Below, one piece after another: positions 44,147 through 54,200 of a stretch of DNA of 64,000 bases. How positions within the stretch are numbered: position 1 is the first letter of the stretch; each line of letters starts with the position of its first letter. Made by a program: the position numbers and the translations under genes. The DNA is from Actinoplanes xinjiangensis. GTDB lineage: Bacteria; Actinomycetota; Actinomycetes; Mycobacteriales; Micromonosporaceae. Where the stretch lies: NCBI RefSeq assembly GCF_003148685.1, contig NZ_QGGR01000018.1, positions 62,001 through 126,000 of the forward strand, given 5' to 3'. Under the pieces are notes generated by a model that saw nothing but the letters and a program-made list of their open reading frames with translations, did not search any database and had not been told where the DNA came from.

Positions 44147-44497
44147 GTGGAGTTCTTCGCGGTCAACAACTTCGGCGACACCCGATCGGGCGGCCTGGCC
44201 GGTCCGATGGGGTTGTTCCTCATCGTCCTCATGTGTGTGGCGACCGTTCTGTTGATCCGCAACATGAACAAGCGAATCCGTCGGCTTCCCGACAGTTTTC
44301 CTCTTGCATCTGAGCGGGATCGTGTGTCAGAGGTCGCCCGCACCGGCGAGATGAGTGAGCGCTCCGGTGCCGCCGTCGCCGGTGGCGTCGAGACCGATCG
44401 ATCGGTGGCCTCTGACCAGGCGAAGGAACCCGAGGTGGCAGCCGTGCGCGACGAGCCGGGCGGACCCGGCTCGCGCGACGGCGCCGAGCGTTCCTGA
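44147..44497 (+). CDS. Single-pass membrane protein (Rv1083-like position)
   Basis: 116 residues: short outside N-terminus, one transmembrane helix (MGLFLIVLMCVATVLLI), a basic stop (RNMNKRIRRLP), and an acidic, probably disordered cytoplasmic tail. Function unknown. GTG 44147 is supported by the -10-like box at 6 nt. It follows mca by 17 bp, as in mycobacteria. Confidence 0.85.
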   Translation: MEFFAVNNFGDTRSGGLAGPMGLFLIVLMCVATVLLIRNMNKRIRRLPDSFPLASERDRVSEVARTGEMSERSGAAVAGGVETDRSVASDQAKEPEVAAVRDEPGGPGSRDGAERS

Positions 44498-44514
44498 TCA
44501 TCCGGCCGGCCCGT

Positions 44515-44545
44515 CGCCGCGCGTGGTTTCCACCCCCGCGCGGCG
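44515..44545 (+). terminator. Terminator hairpin
   Basis: CGCCGCGCG (44515-44523) pairs perfectly with CGCGCGGCG (44537-44545), 18 bp after the preceding stop. Confidence 0.65.
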
Positions 44546-44729
44546 AGTGTGTCCGTGTCGACCGCGTCAAGCCCTGTTGCGTTCATCAGGATTGATTTAG
44601 CCTTCCGCCGGGGGCCGCACGGCCCCTGGGACCCTGCGCGGAAGGGGGCGCCGACATGCCACTTGTCCGGCGCCGACTCTCCGTAATCGATCTGCACGTG
44701 CATCGTGCCGTGCGCCCGCGGATGTCGCC

Positions 44730-47246
44730 GTGAGAGCCGTCCGCGAGTCCTGGAACAGTGCCGCCGGCGCCCTCGGCCGCCCCCGCCCGGTGCGGATCCT
44801 CACCACCGTCGTCGTGATCGCCGCGGCCGCCGCGGTCCTCCTCGGCGCCCTGCAGCCCGTGCCGGCCGCCGACGGCCGCCCGCTGTCCGCGGTCACCGGA
44901 GTCTGTGTGGCCGGCGTCCTCTCCGCCATCGCACAGCTCGCCGGCCTCCGGTTCCGGCTCGGCCCGGACGCGGTCTCGGTGAGCTGGGCCGAGGCGGCCG
45001 TGGTGGTCGGCTTCGTGATCGCCCCCGCCGGCTGGCTGCCCGCCGCCACCCTGGCCGGCACCGGCGCCGCCTGGCTGCTGCTCGCCTGGTTGACCGGCCT
45101 GCGCAACGTCGCCGAGATAGTCCACCTGGTCGCCTCGATGACCCTGGGCGTCGCCGGTGCCGTGCTGGTCACCTCGCTGCTGGCCGGCGACGTCCCGGTG
45201 CACAGCGCCCGGCTCCCGCTGGCCCTCGCCGCCGGCGCCGGCACGTACCTGCTCATCACGTTCGGCCTGGTGGTGCTAACCCTGATGCTGCACCGGGACG
45301 CGCAGCCCGGCCAGATCGCGGCCCGGGTCCTCTACGCCAAGCTGCCGATGTCGGTCGGCAACGTCGTCGTCGGCGTCCTCGCGGTCTACGCGCTGATCCG
45401 GGAACCGCTCTGGCTCCTCGCCTTCGGCCCGGTCCTCTGGCTGCTGCACCGCACCTACCGCTTCCACCTGCGCGCCGCCGAGGAACGCCGGATGTGGCAG
45501 GCCTTCGCGGCCGCCACCGCCCGGATGCCCGGCGCCAGCGAGGCCGAGGTGGCCCGCGCCGGGCTGCGCGGCGCCCTGGACGTCTTCGGCGCCAGCCGCG
45601 CCGAGCTGGAGGTGCACACCGGGCACGGCCGCCGCCGGTACGCGCAGGACGGCCCCGGCCTGGAGGGCGTCGCCGGCACCCGGTCCGGTGCGGCGGTCAC
45701 CCGCACCATGGTCGTCGCCGGCCGACCGCTCGGCGAACTCACCGTCTGGCTCGGCGGTGCCGGCCTGCCCGGGCCCCGCGACGAGGCGGCGATCGCGGCC
45801 TTCGGCGAGGCCCTGGCCGGTGCGCTGCACGACGCGGCGGCCCACCAGCGCATCGCCGAACTGGACGCGCGAGCCGCCCACGAGCTTCTGCACGACCCGC
45901 TGACCGGTCTGCTCAACCGGGTCGCGCTGGCCGGTGAGGGCGACCCGCTGCTCCGTTCGCTGGACCGGAACCGGCAGGTGACCCTGCTCCTGCTCGACAT
46001 CGTCGGCTTCCGCCAGGTCAACAGCACGCTCGGGCACGGCGGCGGCGATGAGGTGCTGCGGCTGACCGGTGGCCGGCTCACCGCGCTGGCCCGGCCCGGG
46101 GAACTCGTCGCGCGGATCGGTGACGACGAGTTCGCCCTGCTCCTGCCGGTGACCACGCTGACCGACCCGGCGTGGCAGCAGACCCGGCACACCCCGCTGC
46201 CGGCCGCTCTGCGCCGCGCCCGGGAACTGGTCGAACAGCTGCGGCTGCCGGTCGAGGCCGCCGGTGTCCGGCTCTCCGTCGAGGTGACCGTCGGCGTGGC
46301 GGTGGCCGCCGCCGGTGAGGCCGAGGTGGCCGAGCTGCTGCGCCGGGCGTCGATCGCCGTGGACCGGGCCAAGGAGCTGGGCGTCACCGTCGGGACGTAC
46401 GACAGCGGCCAGGACGTCAGCAGCACCGACCAGCTGGCCCTGCTCGCCGACCTTCAGGACGCGTTCGCCGCCGACGACCAGATCATGCTGCACCTGCAGC
46501 CGGCCGTGGACCTGGTGACCGCCGCGCCGACCGGGGTGGAGGCGCTGGTCCGCTGGCGGCACCCGCGGCGCGGCTACCTGTCGCCGGGCGAGTTCCTGCC
46601 CGCGGTGGAGCGCAGCGAGCTGCTCATCCCGTTCACCCGGCGGGTCCTGGACCTCGCCCTGGCCTCGGCGGCGGACTGGACCGCGGCCGGCATCGAGGTG
46701 CCGGTCTCGGTGAACGTGTCGGCCCGCAGCCTCACCGACCCGACCTTCCCGGCCCAGGTCACCGAGGCGCTGCGCCGGCACCGTACCCCGGCGTCCCGTC
46801 TGGTCCTGGAGATCACCGAATCGGTGGCGGTGAGCGAGCAGGAGATCGTCGACGAGGTGCTGGCCCGGTTGCGGTCCTCCGGCGTGCAGGTGTCCCTGGA
46901 CGATTTCGGCACCGGCTTCTCGTCGCTGGCCTCGGTCACCCGGATGCCGGTCGACGAGATCAAGATCGACCGGTCGTTCGTGGACCAGATGATCGACTCG
47001 GCCGCGGCCGGCGCGGTCGTCCGGGCCGCCGTCGAACTGGGCGCCCGGCTCGGCGTCCGGGTGGTCGCCGAGGGCATCGAGACGATCGAGCAGCGTGCCG
47101 CCCTGATCGCGCTGGGCTGCCCGTCCGCGCAGGGCTACCACTTCTGCAAGCCGATGCCGGCGGACCGGATCGTGTCGGCGCTGACCCAGCTGGCCCGTTC
47201 CGCTCCGGCGAATGTCACGCAGCTCAGAGCCGACGACACCGCATAG
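44730..47246 (+). CDS. Membrane GGDEF-EAL protein (degenerate GGDEF)
   Basis: 838 residues. Roughly 8 transmembrane helices in residues 20-250, a GAF-like or linker region (about 260-385), a GGDEF domain (about 385-560) and an EAL domain (about 575-820). The cyclase signature reads GDDEF at 464-468 (second Gly lost), so cyclase activity is doubtful. The EAL site is intact: EAL at 604-606, DDFGTGFSS and EGIETIEQ. Net phosphodiesterase activity on c-di-GMP is likely. GTG 44730; no clear ribosome site. Its last codons contain the -10 box of the next gene. Confidence 0.9.
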   Translation: MRAVRESWNSAAGALGRPRPVRILTTVVVIAAAAAVLLGALQPVPAADGRPLSAVTGVCVAGVLSAIAQLAGLRFRLGPDAVSVSWAEAAVVVGFVIAPAGWLPAATLAGTGAAWLLLAWLTGLRNVAEIVHLVASMTLGVAGAVLVTSLLAGDVPVHSARLPLALAAGAGTYLLITFGLVVLTLMLHRDAQPGQIAARVLYAKLPMSVGNVVVGVLAVYALIREPLWLLAFGPVLWLLHRTYRFHLRAAEERRMWQAFAAATARMPGASEAEVARAGLRGALDVFGASRAELEVHTGHGRRRYAQDGPGLEGVAGTRSGAAVTRTMVVAGRPLGELTVWLGGAGLPGPRDEAAIAAFGEALAGALHDAAAHQRIAELDARAAHELLHDPLTGLLNRVALAGEGDPLLRSLDRNRQVTLLLLDIVGFRQVNSTLGHGGGDEVLRLTGGRLTALARPGELVARIGDDEFALLLPVTTLTDPAWQQTRHTPLPAALRRARELVEQLRLPVEAAGVRLSVEVTVGVAVAAAGEAEVAELLRRASIAVDRAKELGVTVGTYDSGQDVSSTDQLALLADLQDAFAADDQIMLHLQPAVDLVTAAPTGVEALVRWRHPRRGYLSPGEFLPAVERSELLIPFTRRVLDLALASAADWTAAGIEVPVSVNVSARSLTDPTFPAQVTEALRRHRTPASRLVLEITESVAVSEQEIVDEVLARLRSSGVQVSLDDFGTGFSSLASVTRMPVDEIKIDRSFVDQMIDSAAAGAVVRAAVELGARLGVRVVAEGIETIEQRAALIALGCPSAQGYHFCKPMPADRIVSALTQLARSAPANVTQLRADDTA

Positions 47247-47255
47247 TCTGGGGGT
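47244..47255 (+). promoter_or_regulatory. Leaderless-type -10 element inside the preceding stop
   Basis: TAGTCT (47244-47249) begins with the TAG stop of the GGDEF-EAL gene and lies 6 nt before ATG 47256. Confidence 0.5.
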
Positions 47256-49247
47256 ATGGCCAACCGTCTCGCTGATGCCACCTCGCCCTATCTTCAGCAG
47301 CACCGGGACAACCCGGTCGACTGGTGGCAGTGGTCGGAGGAGGCGTTCGCCGAGGCGCGGCGGCGCGACGTGCCGGTGCTGATCTCGGTCGGCTACGCGG
47401 CCTGCCACTGGTGTCATGTGATGGCGCACGAGTCCTTCGAGGACGAGGCGATCGCGGCGCGGCTCAACGCCGGCTTCGTGGCGATCAAGGTGGACCGGGA
47501 GGAACGGCCCGACGTCGACGCCGTCTACATGACCGCGACACAGGCGATGACCGGGCAGGGGGGCTGGCCGATGACGGTCTTCGCCACGCCCGACGGCCGG
47601 CCGTTCTTCTGCGGCACCTACTTCCCGAAGGACCAGTTCGCCCGGCTGATCTCCTCGGTCGGGGAGGCCTGGCGCGATCAGCGCGACGCGGTCATCCAGC
47701 AGGGTGCCGCGGTCGTCGAGGCGGTCGGCGGGGCCCAGCTCGTCGGCGGCCCGACGGCGCCGATCTCCGCCGAGCTGCTCGCGGCCTCGGCCGCCGGCCT
47801 CGCCAAGGAGCAGGACCAGAGGTACGGCGGGTTCGGCGACGCCCCCAAGTTCCCCCCGCACATGAACCTGCTGTTCCTGCTGCGCCACCACGAGCGGACC
47901 GGGTCCCCCGAGGCGCTCGAGATCGTCCGGCACGCCTGTGAACAGATGGGCCGGGGCGGCATCTACGACCAGCTGGCCGGTGGGTTCGCGCGGTATTCGG
48001 TGGACGCCACGTGGACGGTGCCGCACTTCGAGAAGATGCTGTACGACAATGCGCTGCTGCTCCGGGCGTACACGCAGTTGTGGCGGATCACCGGGGACGC
48101 CTTCGCCCGCCGGATCGCCGACGAGACGGCCGCGTTCCTGCTGTGCGACCTCGGCACCCCGCAGGGCGGTCTGGCGTCGGCGCTGGATGCCGACACCGAC
48201 GGCGTGGAGGGCCTGACCTACGCGTGGACGCCCGCGGAGCTGACCGGAGCCCTCGGCGTGGAGGACGGCACGTGGGCCGCCGACCTGTTCCGGGTCACGA
48301 CGCGGGGCACGTTCGAGCACGGCAAGAGCGTCCTGGTGCTGGCCCGCGACATCGACGAGGCCGACCCGTCGCTGGTGGAGCGCTGGCGTGACGTCCGGAG
48401 GCGGCTGCTCGCCGCCCGTGCCGGACGGCCGCAGCCGGCCCGCGACGACAAGGTGGTCGCCTCCTGGAACGGGCTGGCGATCACCGCGCTGGCCGAGCAC
48501 CCGGCGCCGGAGTCCCGGGCGGCGGCGATCCGCCTCGCCGAGGTGCTCGCCGACCGGCACCTGGTCGACGGCCGTCTGCGCCGGGTCTCCCGGGACGGTG
48601 TGGTCGGCGAGCCGGCCGGCGTGCTGGAGGACTACGGCTGTGTCGCCGAGGCGTTCCTGGCCGTCCACCAGCTGACCGGCGAGGCGCGCTGGCTGGACCT
48701 GGCCCGGCAGCTGCTCGATGTGGCGCTGGCCCGGTTCGGCACCGGGCAGGGTGGCTTCTACGACACCGCCGACGACGCGGAGAAGCTGCTCACCCGCCCG
48801 GCCGACCCGACCGACAACGCCACCCCGTCCGGCGCGTCGGCGATCTGCGCCGCCCTGGTCGCCTACGCGGCGCTGACCGGTGAGACGTCCTACCGGGAGG
48901 CGGCCGACGCGGCTCTGGCCACCCTCGGGCCGCTGATCGAGGGGCATCCGCGGTTCGCCGGTTATGCCGCGACCGTCGCCGAGGCGGCCCTGGCCGGGCC
49001 CTTCGAGATCGCGGTGGCCACCACCGATCCGGCGGATCCGTTGGTGGAGGCCGCTCTCCGGGATGCGCCGGGCGGCTCGGTGATCGTCGTCGGCACCCCC
49101 GACCAGCCGGGTGTGCCGCTGTTGGCCGACCGCCCGCTGATCGACGGCGCGGCCACCGCCTACGTGTGCCGCGGGTTCGTCTGCGACCGCCCGGTCACGA
49201 CGCCTGCCGACCTGCGCGCCCGACTCCGTCCCGGCTCGCCCACCTGA
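47256..49247 (+). CDS. DUF255 thioredoxin-domain protein (YyaL-like)
   Basis: 663 residues. N-terminal DUF255 thioredoxin-like domain: [39 protein letters not shown] with Cys50/Cys53, [16 protein letters not shown] and [20 protein letters not shown] (20 residues). It is followed by a six-hairpin-like alpha/alpha domain with [17 protein letters not shown] and [13 protein letters not shown]. Homologues are widespread; the substrate is undefined. Orthologous position to Rv1084. ATG 47256 is supported by the TAGTCT box at 6 nt. Confidence 0.94.
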   Translation: MANRLADATSPYLQQHRDNPVDWWQWSEEAFAEARRRDVPVLISVGYAACHWCHVMAHESFEDEAIAARLNAGFVAIKVDREERPDVDAVYMTATQAMTGQGGWPMTVFATPDGRPFFCGTYFPKDQFARLISSVGEAWRDQRDAVIQQGAAVVEAVGGAQLVGGPTAPISAELLAASAAGLAKEQDQRYGGFGDAPKFPPHMNLLFLLRHHERTGSPEALEIVRHACEQMGRGGIYDQLAGGFARYSVDATWTVPHFEKMLYDNALLLRAYTQLWRITGDAFARRIADETAAFLLCDLGTPQGGLASALDADTDGVEGLTYAWTPAELTGALGVEDGTWAADLFRVTTRGTFEHGKSVLVLARDIDEADPSLVERWRDVRRRLLAARAGRPQPARDDKVVASWNGLAITALAEHPAPESRAAAIRLAEVLADRHLVDGRLRRVSRDGVVGEPAGVLEDYGCVAEAFLAVHQLTGEARWLDLARQLLDVALARFGTGQGGFYDTADDAEKLLTRPADPTDNATPSGASAICAALVAYAALTGETSYREAADAALATLGPLIEGHPRFAGYAATVAEAALAGPFEIAVATTDPADPLVEAALRDAPGGSVIVVGTPDQPGVPLLADRPLIDGAATAYVCRGFVCDRPVTTPADLRARLRPGSPT

Positions 49248-49262
49248 GACCCGAAGACCCGA

Positions 49263-49390
49263 CCAGCTCGTGGTGGTCTGGCTGGTTGTCACCGCTGTCT
49301 CGGAGGGGTTGAGGCAGTGGTGGGGGCCAGCTCGTGGTGGTGCGGCTGGTTGTCAGCGCTGTGTCGGAGGGGGTGAGGCAGTGGTGGGGG
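49263..49390. repeat. 64-bp tandem direct repeat, two copies
   Basis: Copy 1 (49263-49326) and copy 2 (49327-49390) share CCAGCTCGTGGTGGT at the start and GAGGCAGTGGTGGGGG at the end, with a few mismatches between. A third start (CCGGCTG) follows. It lies in the 276-bp gap before purK; no gene there. Confidence 0.85.
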
Positions 49391-49523
49391 CCGGCTGACG
49401 GGTGGGTGGCGGTAGCGCCCGGAGGGCGGGAGCGGGGGTGGTGCGGTTGTGGGAGGTGTGGCCGTACCACGAAACGGGGTTGATTTGGGGGTTGATCTGC
49501 GGCGTCGCTAGGCTGGCCTCGCG

Positions 49524-50666
49524 ATGGATACCCGAACCGGTCTGCCTGTAGTCGGCATGGTGGGAGGCGGGCAACTGGCCCGTATGACCCACCAGGCCGC
49601 CATTTCTCTCGGCCAGTCACTGCGCGTGCTCAGTGAGAAGCCCGATGACAGCGCCGCGCTGGTCGCGGCCGATGTGCCGATCGGCACGCACACCGATCTC
49701 GCTGCTCTGCGTGAGTTCGCGAAAGGGTGCGACGCCGTCACCTTCGACCACGAGCATGTGCCGACCGAGCACATCGAGGCGCTCGAAGCCGAGGGGGTGA
49801 AGATCTTCCCCGGGTCCAAGGCGCTGGTCTTCGCCCAGGACAAGGGCATGATGCGGGAGCGTCTCGCCGCGCTCGGCGCGCCGGTGCCGCGCTGGCGGCG
49901 GGTCACGACGAGCGAGGAGATCGAGGCGTTCGCCGCCGGGTCCTGGCCGGTGGTGGCCAAGGCGACCCGTGGGGGGTATGACGGTCGCGGCGTCTGGATG
50001 GTCGGGAGCCGGGAGGCCGCCGACGATCTGGTGTCGACCGGCATCCCGTTGATCGTCGAGGAGCGGGTGCCGCTGCGGCGGGAGCTGGCCGCGCTGGTGG
50101 CCCGGTCGCCGTTCGGGCAGGTCGCGGCCTATCCGGTGGTGGAGACCGTGCAGCGTGACGGCATCTGCGTCGAGGTGGTCGCGCCCGCGCCGGACCTGTC
50201 CGAGGAGCGCGCCCTGGAGGCGCAGCAGCTCGCGATCGACCTGGCGACGTCGCTCGGGGTGGTCGGCCTGCTCGCCGTCGAGCTGTTCGAGACCGACGCC
50301 GGCATCGTGGTGAACGAGCTGGCCATGCGCCCGCACAACTCCGGCCACTGGACCATCGAGGGCGCCCGGACGTCGCAGTTCGAGCAGCACCTGCGGGCGG
50401 TCCTGGACTATCCGATGGGTTCGACCGCGCTGACCGCCCCGTTCGTGGTGATGGCGAACGTGCTGGGGGGCGAGCCCGGCGGCATCTCCATCGACGAGCG
50501 GTTGCACCACCTGTTCGCCACCGATCCCGGCGCCCGGGTGCACCTCTACGGGAAGCAGGTCCGTCCGGGCCGCAAGATCGGTCATGTGACCGTGCTCGGC
50601 GACGATCTGCTCCAGGTGCGGGCGCGGGCTGTTCGCGCCGCGAAGTGGCTTCAGGAAGGTGTGTAG
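49524..50666 (+). CDS. purK: 5-(carboxyamino)imidazole ribonucleotide synthase
   Basis: 380 residues. ATP-grasp enzyme turning AIR and bicarbonate into N5-CAIR in purine synthesis. VGMVGGGQLARM at residues 10-21, CDAVTFDHEHVPTE, ATP-grasp VVAKATRGGYDGRGVW, and the PurK signature ELAMRPHNSGHWTIEG near 270. ATG 49524; TAGGCT lies 9 nt upstream. purE begins on the next base after its stop. Confidence 0.97.
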   Translation: MDTRTGLPVVGMVGGGQLARMTHQAAISLGQSLRVLSEKPDDSAALVAADVPIGTHTDLAALREFAKGCDAVTFDHEHVPTEHIEALEAEGVKIFPGSKALVFAQDKGMMRERLAALGAPVPRWRRVTTSEEIEAFAAGSWPVVAKATRGGYDGRGVWMVGSREAADDLVSTGIPLIVEERVPLRRELAALVARSPFGQVAAYPVVETVQRDGICVEVVAPAPDLSEERALEAQQLAIDLATSLGVVGLLAVELFETDAGIVVNELAMRPHNSGHWTIEGARTSQFEQHLRAVLDYPMGSTALTAPFVVMANVLGGEPGGISIDERLHHLFATDPGARVHLYGKQVRPGRKIGHVTVLGDDLLQVRARAVRAAKWLQEGV

Positions 50667-51167
50667 ATGAATCCCGTCGTCGGCATCATCATGGGCAGCG
50701 ATTCGGACTGGCCGACCATGGAGGCGGCCGCGGTCGCCCTGGCCGAGTTCGACATCCCGTTCGAGGTCGGTGTGGTCTCCGCGCACCGGACCGTGCGGAA
50801 GATGGTGGATTACGCCGAGTCGGCGGCAGACCGGGGCATCCGGGCGATCATCGCCGGGGCGGGCGGGGCCGCGCATCTGCCGGGCATGGTGGCCGCGCTG
50901 ACCCCGCTGCCGGTGATCGGCGTCCCGGTGCCGCTGAAGCACCTGGACGGGATGGACTCGCTGCTGTCGATCGTGCAGATGCCGGCCGGTGTGCCGGTCG
51001 CGACCGTGTCCATCGGTGGGGCGCGTAACGCCGGCCTGCTCGCGGTCCGGATCCTCGGGGCGTCGCACCCGGAGATCCGGCAGCGGATGGTCGAGTTCCA
51101 GGCCGGGCTGGAGAAGCTGGTCGCCGAGAAGGACACGGCGCTGCGCGACCGCCTGATGGGTAACTGA
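50667..51167 (+). CDS. purE: N5-CAIR mutase (PurE class I)
   Basis: 166 residues. Moves the carboxylate from N5-CAIR to CAIR. The CAIR-binding segments are [10 protein letters not shown] at residues 9-18, SAHRT at ~43-47, [11 protein letters not shown] near 69 and [20 protein letters not shown] (20 residues). Class I as expected with a separate PurK. ATG 50667 abuts the purK TAG with no gap. Confidence 0.97.
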   Translation: MNPVVGIIMGSDSDWPTMEAAAVALAEFDIPFEVGVVSAHRTVRKMVDYAESAADRGIRAIIAGAGGAAHLPGMVAALTPLPVIGVPVPLKHLDGMDSLLSIVQMPAGVPVATVSIGGARNAGLLAVRILGASHPEIRQRMVEFQAGLEKLVAEKDTALRDRLMGN

Positions 51168-51208
51168 GCGGTCAGGTCGCGCAGCGCTGCGAGATCCGGT
51201 TCACCACG

Positions 51209-54200
51209 TCACCGCATCTTGGCGAGGACCTCACGGAACTCCTGGGTGCGGCGGCGGTTCTCGCTCGACGCGCCCAGGAACAGCAGGACCACGCCGACCG
51301 GGATGAGCATCAGCCACGGGCCGCCGACGGTGAACGCGAACGCCAGTGCGGCGACCACCGTGGCGACCGTGCCGACCACGACCGGCGCCTGCTGGCGGCT
51401 GCGCGAACCGATGATCAGCGTCACCACCGCACCGAGCAGCAGGAACACCGCCCGGAGGTCGCCGCCGTTGCCGGCGATCACGATGCCCATCGTCGGCACG
51501 AACGCGGCTAGCAGCGCCGGACCGTACGCCGCCCAGCTGCTCAGATCCGGCCGGTGATGCGCCTCGACCACGCCGACCGCCAGTGCCAGGGCCGCGAACG
51601 GCAACGTGTACGCCTCCGGCAGCCCCACCTCGTTCAGCGAGATGAACAGCCACCAGCCGGCGATCTCGAACCCGACGGCCACCCAGAACAGGGTGCGCCG
51701 CTGACTCGCCGTACGGTCCGGCCGCGACGCCGTCAGGCCCAGCACCGCGCCCCACGCCGCGAGCAGCGCCGCCAGGTGGACCGGGGAGTACAGGGCCAGG
51801 ACGCCGGCGACGGCCGCCGAGGCGTAGCCACTCCACTCGACGGTGATCGCCTCGGCCCGGTACTGCGGCAGGCCCAGCCGGGGTAGTGCCGCCTCCAGCG
51901 ACAGCAGCCCGGCACCGACCGCGAGCACGCCGAACGCCGCCCAGTGCCGCTCCAGCCCGGCCGAGATCGCCACCGCCATCACGAACATCTGGCCCATCAG
52001 CGCGGCGAACAGCCAGCCCAGCAGACGGGCCGACTGGTTACGGCCGGCTAGCGCCGCGACCAGCCCGACACCCACCGCGCTGCCCAGCGTGAACACCGTC
52101 AGCGATTCCATGGCCAGGCTGCCGGCCAGACCCGCGCCGCCGGCCAGCAGGCCGACCGCGAAGACGATCCCCCGGGTGGTACGCAGCAGCGGCGCCCGGT
52201 GCGCGACCGGTGGCGGGGTGAGCGCCAGCCCCAGCATCGAGATGGTGAAGACCACCAGGGCCGCGCCGGTGGCGGCCGGGAATCCGGCGTTCATGGCGAT
52301 CGGCGTGATCAGCAGGGTGAGCGCCAGACCCGGCAGGATCACCGGGACCGCCTCGGACACCTTGCCGCCGAAACCGACCGCGGCGAGCGCGGCGGCGCCG
52401 GTGAGCAGGACCGCGGCCAGGGCGCTGGTGCCGTCCACGGTGCCGGCGGCCGGGTCGGTCAGAGCCGGGATCGGGCCGTCCCACACCGCCCGCAGCTGGC
52501 CCAGCGGGTCGACCAGCGCCGCCCGTAGGGCCGGGGCCAGCGAGAACAGCGCCAGCACGGTGGGCAGCAGGGCCAGCATGACGGCGCCCGCGGCCGGGTC
52601 GGCGAGCCAGCGCTCACCCCAGCCGGACCGCCGGAGCCGCAGATAGCGGGTGGCCGCCGGGCTGTCGTCGAACGGCGCGATCCGCGGCACCGGCGACGGC
52701 GGCGGCGGGACCGCTCCGCGCAGCATCTCGGCGAGCACCCCGACCAGGGCGGCCGCGGCCGCGTAGAGGGCGGTCGGGTAGTCGGTCGGGATGCAGGCCA
52801 CCGCGGTCACCGTGGCGCCCAGCACCACGCCGATGGTGGCCCACGGCAGGTAGTGCGGCAGGAACCGGCCGACCGCGGCGAGGATCGCCAGGCCCAGCGT
52901 GGAACCGGCCAGCGCGGCGGTCAGCACCACCTCGATGCCGTGCCCCTGCTCGGCGGCGAGCGCGGCCAGCAGGCCGGGCAGCGCCAGCAGCACCGAGCCG
53001 GTGGCCGCGCCGCCGATCTGCGCCCGGTGCTGCGGCATCACCCGCTCCGGCGCCTGGTCCGGCACCTCGTCCAACTCGGCGGTGTCCTCGAACGAGCTCG
53101 GCGGCGCCTTCACCGGAATCCGGGCGGCGGCCGCCACCAGCACGCCGAGCAGCACGATCACCAGCAGTGCCAGGGCCGTCGACCAGGGCCGGGCCAGACC
53201 GGCGGAGGCCGCGTGCAGCATCACCACGGCGGCCACACCGGCACGGGCCCGGGCGGAATGCGGGTCGGCCGCGGCGACGGCGGCCAGCGCGTAGGTGACC
53301 GCGACCGCCGTACCCACGAGCAGCGGCGACCACCAGGGCATGCCGAACGCGTACGGCGTGCTGATCGTGGCCAGTGCCGCGGCCAGCCCGGAGGCATACG
53401 GCGACCACGGTTTCGGCATCGCGATGGCGGCCGTGATCGCGATCGCGACCAGCGCGAACGGGGCCTGCCACGCACCGGGCTCCGGCGTTGCCGGATAGGC
53501 GGCCAGGTCGGCGGCCCACAGCGGGCCGGGCAGGGACAGCACCTTCAGCGCACCGACCACCGCCTGCCAGCCGGCGATCGCGCCCACCACCAGGGCGGCG
53601 ATCCCGAGGCCACGGGCCGGGCCGGGCCGCCAGTCGTCCGGCAGGATGGTGACGCCCATGCCGACCAGCAGCACCATCACACCGGCGACGGCGAGCGGCG
53701 CGTCCGGGAAGGCGAGGGCGGCGACCCGGGCCAGGGCGCCGCAGATCGCCACGGTGGCGGCCGCGGCGGCGATGTCCGGGCCGTCGAGCACCCGGTCCGT
53801 ACGCCCCCGGTTGTCGATCGACTTGGCGAAGAAGAGCAGGGCGGCCGCGCCGAGCAGCAACGCGCCCACCCAGATGTCCGGTGCGGCGGCGCCGGGGGCG
53901 AAGAGCGCGGCCAGTGCCATCGCCGTCGCGCCCAGTCCGGTACCGACCGTCATCGGCAGGCTGATCTCGCGCCGGGCCACCTGGAACACGGCGGCATAAC
54001 TGAGCGTGCCGGCGACCGCGAGGAAACCGGCGGCCAGTGCCGGAACGGTCGAGCCCGCGGTCGGCGGCGGACCGCCACCCGGGTCCGAGACGGCCAGCGC
54101 GGCGGTCACCGCGGCACCCGGGATCGCCAGCGCGGCGGCGCCGGACGCCCAGTCGCCGATCACCCAGGCGAACAGGCGCACCGGGATCTGCCGGGCCGCG

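Noticed and set aside
45276-49292. A very long open frame (over 1300 codons) antisense to the GGDEF-EAL and DUF255 genes
   Set aside because: It mirrors high third-position GC of two recognisable plus-strand genes; the translation is low-complexity Arg/Gly/Leu/Val with no domains.
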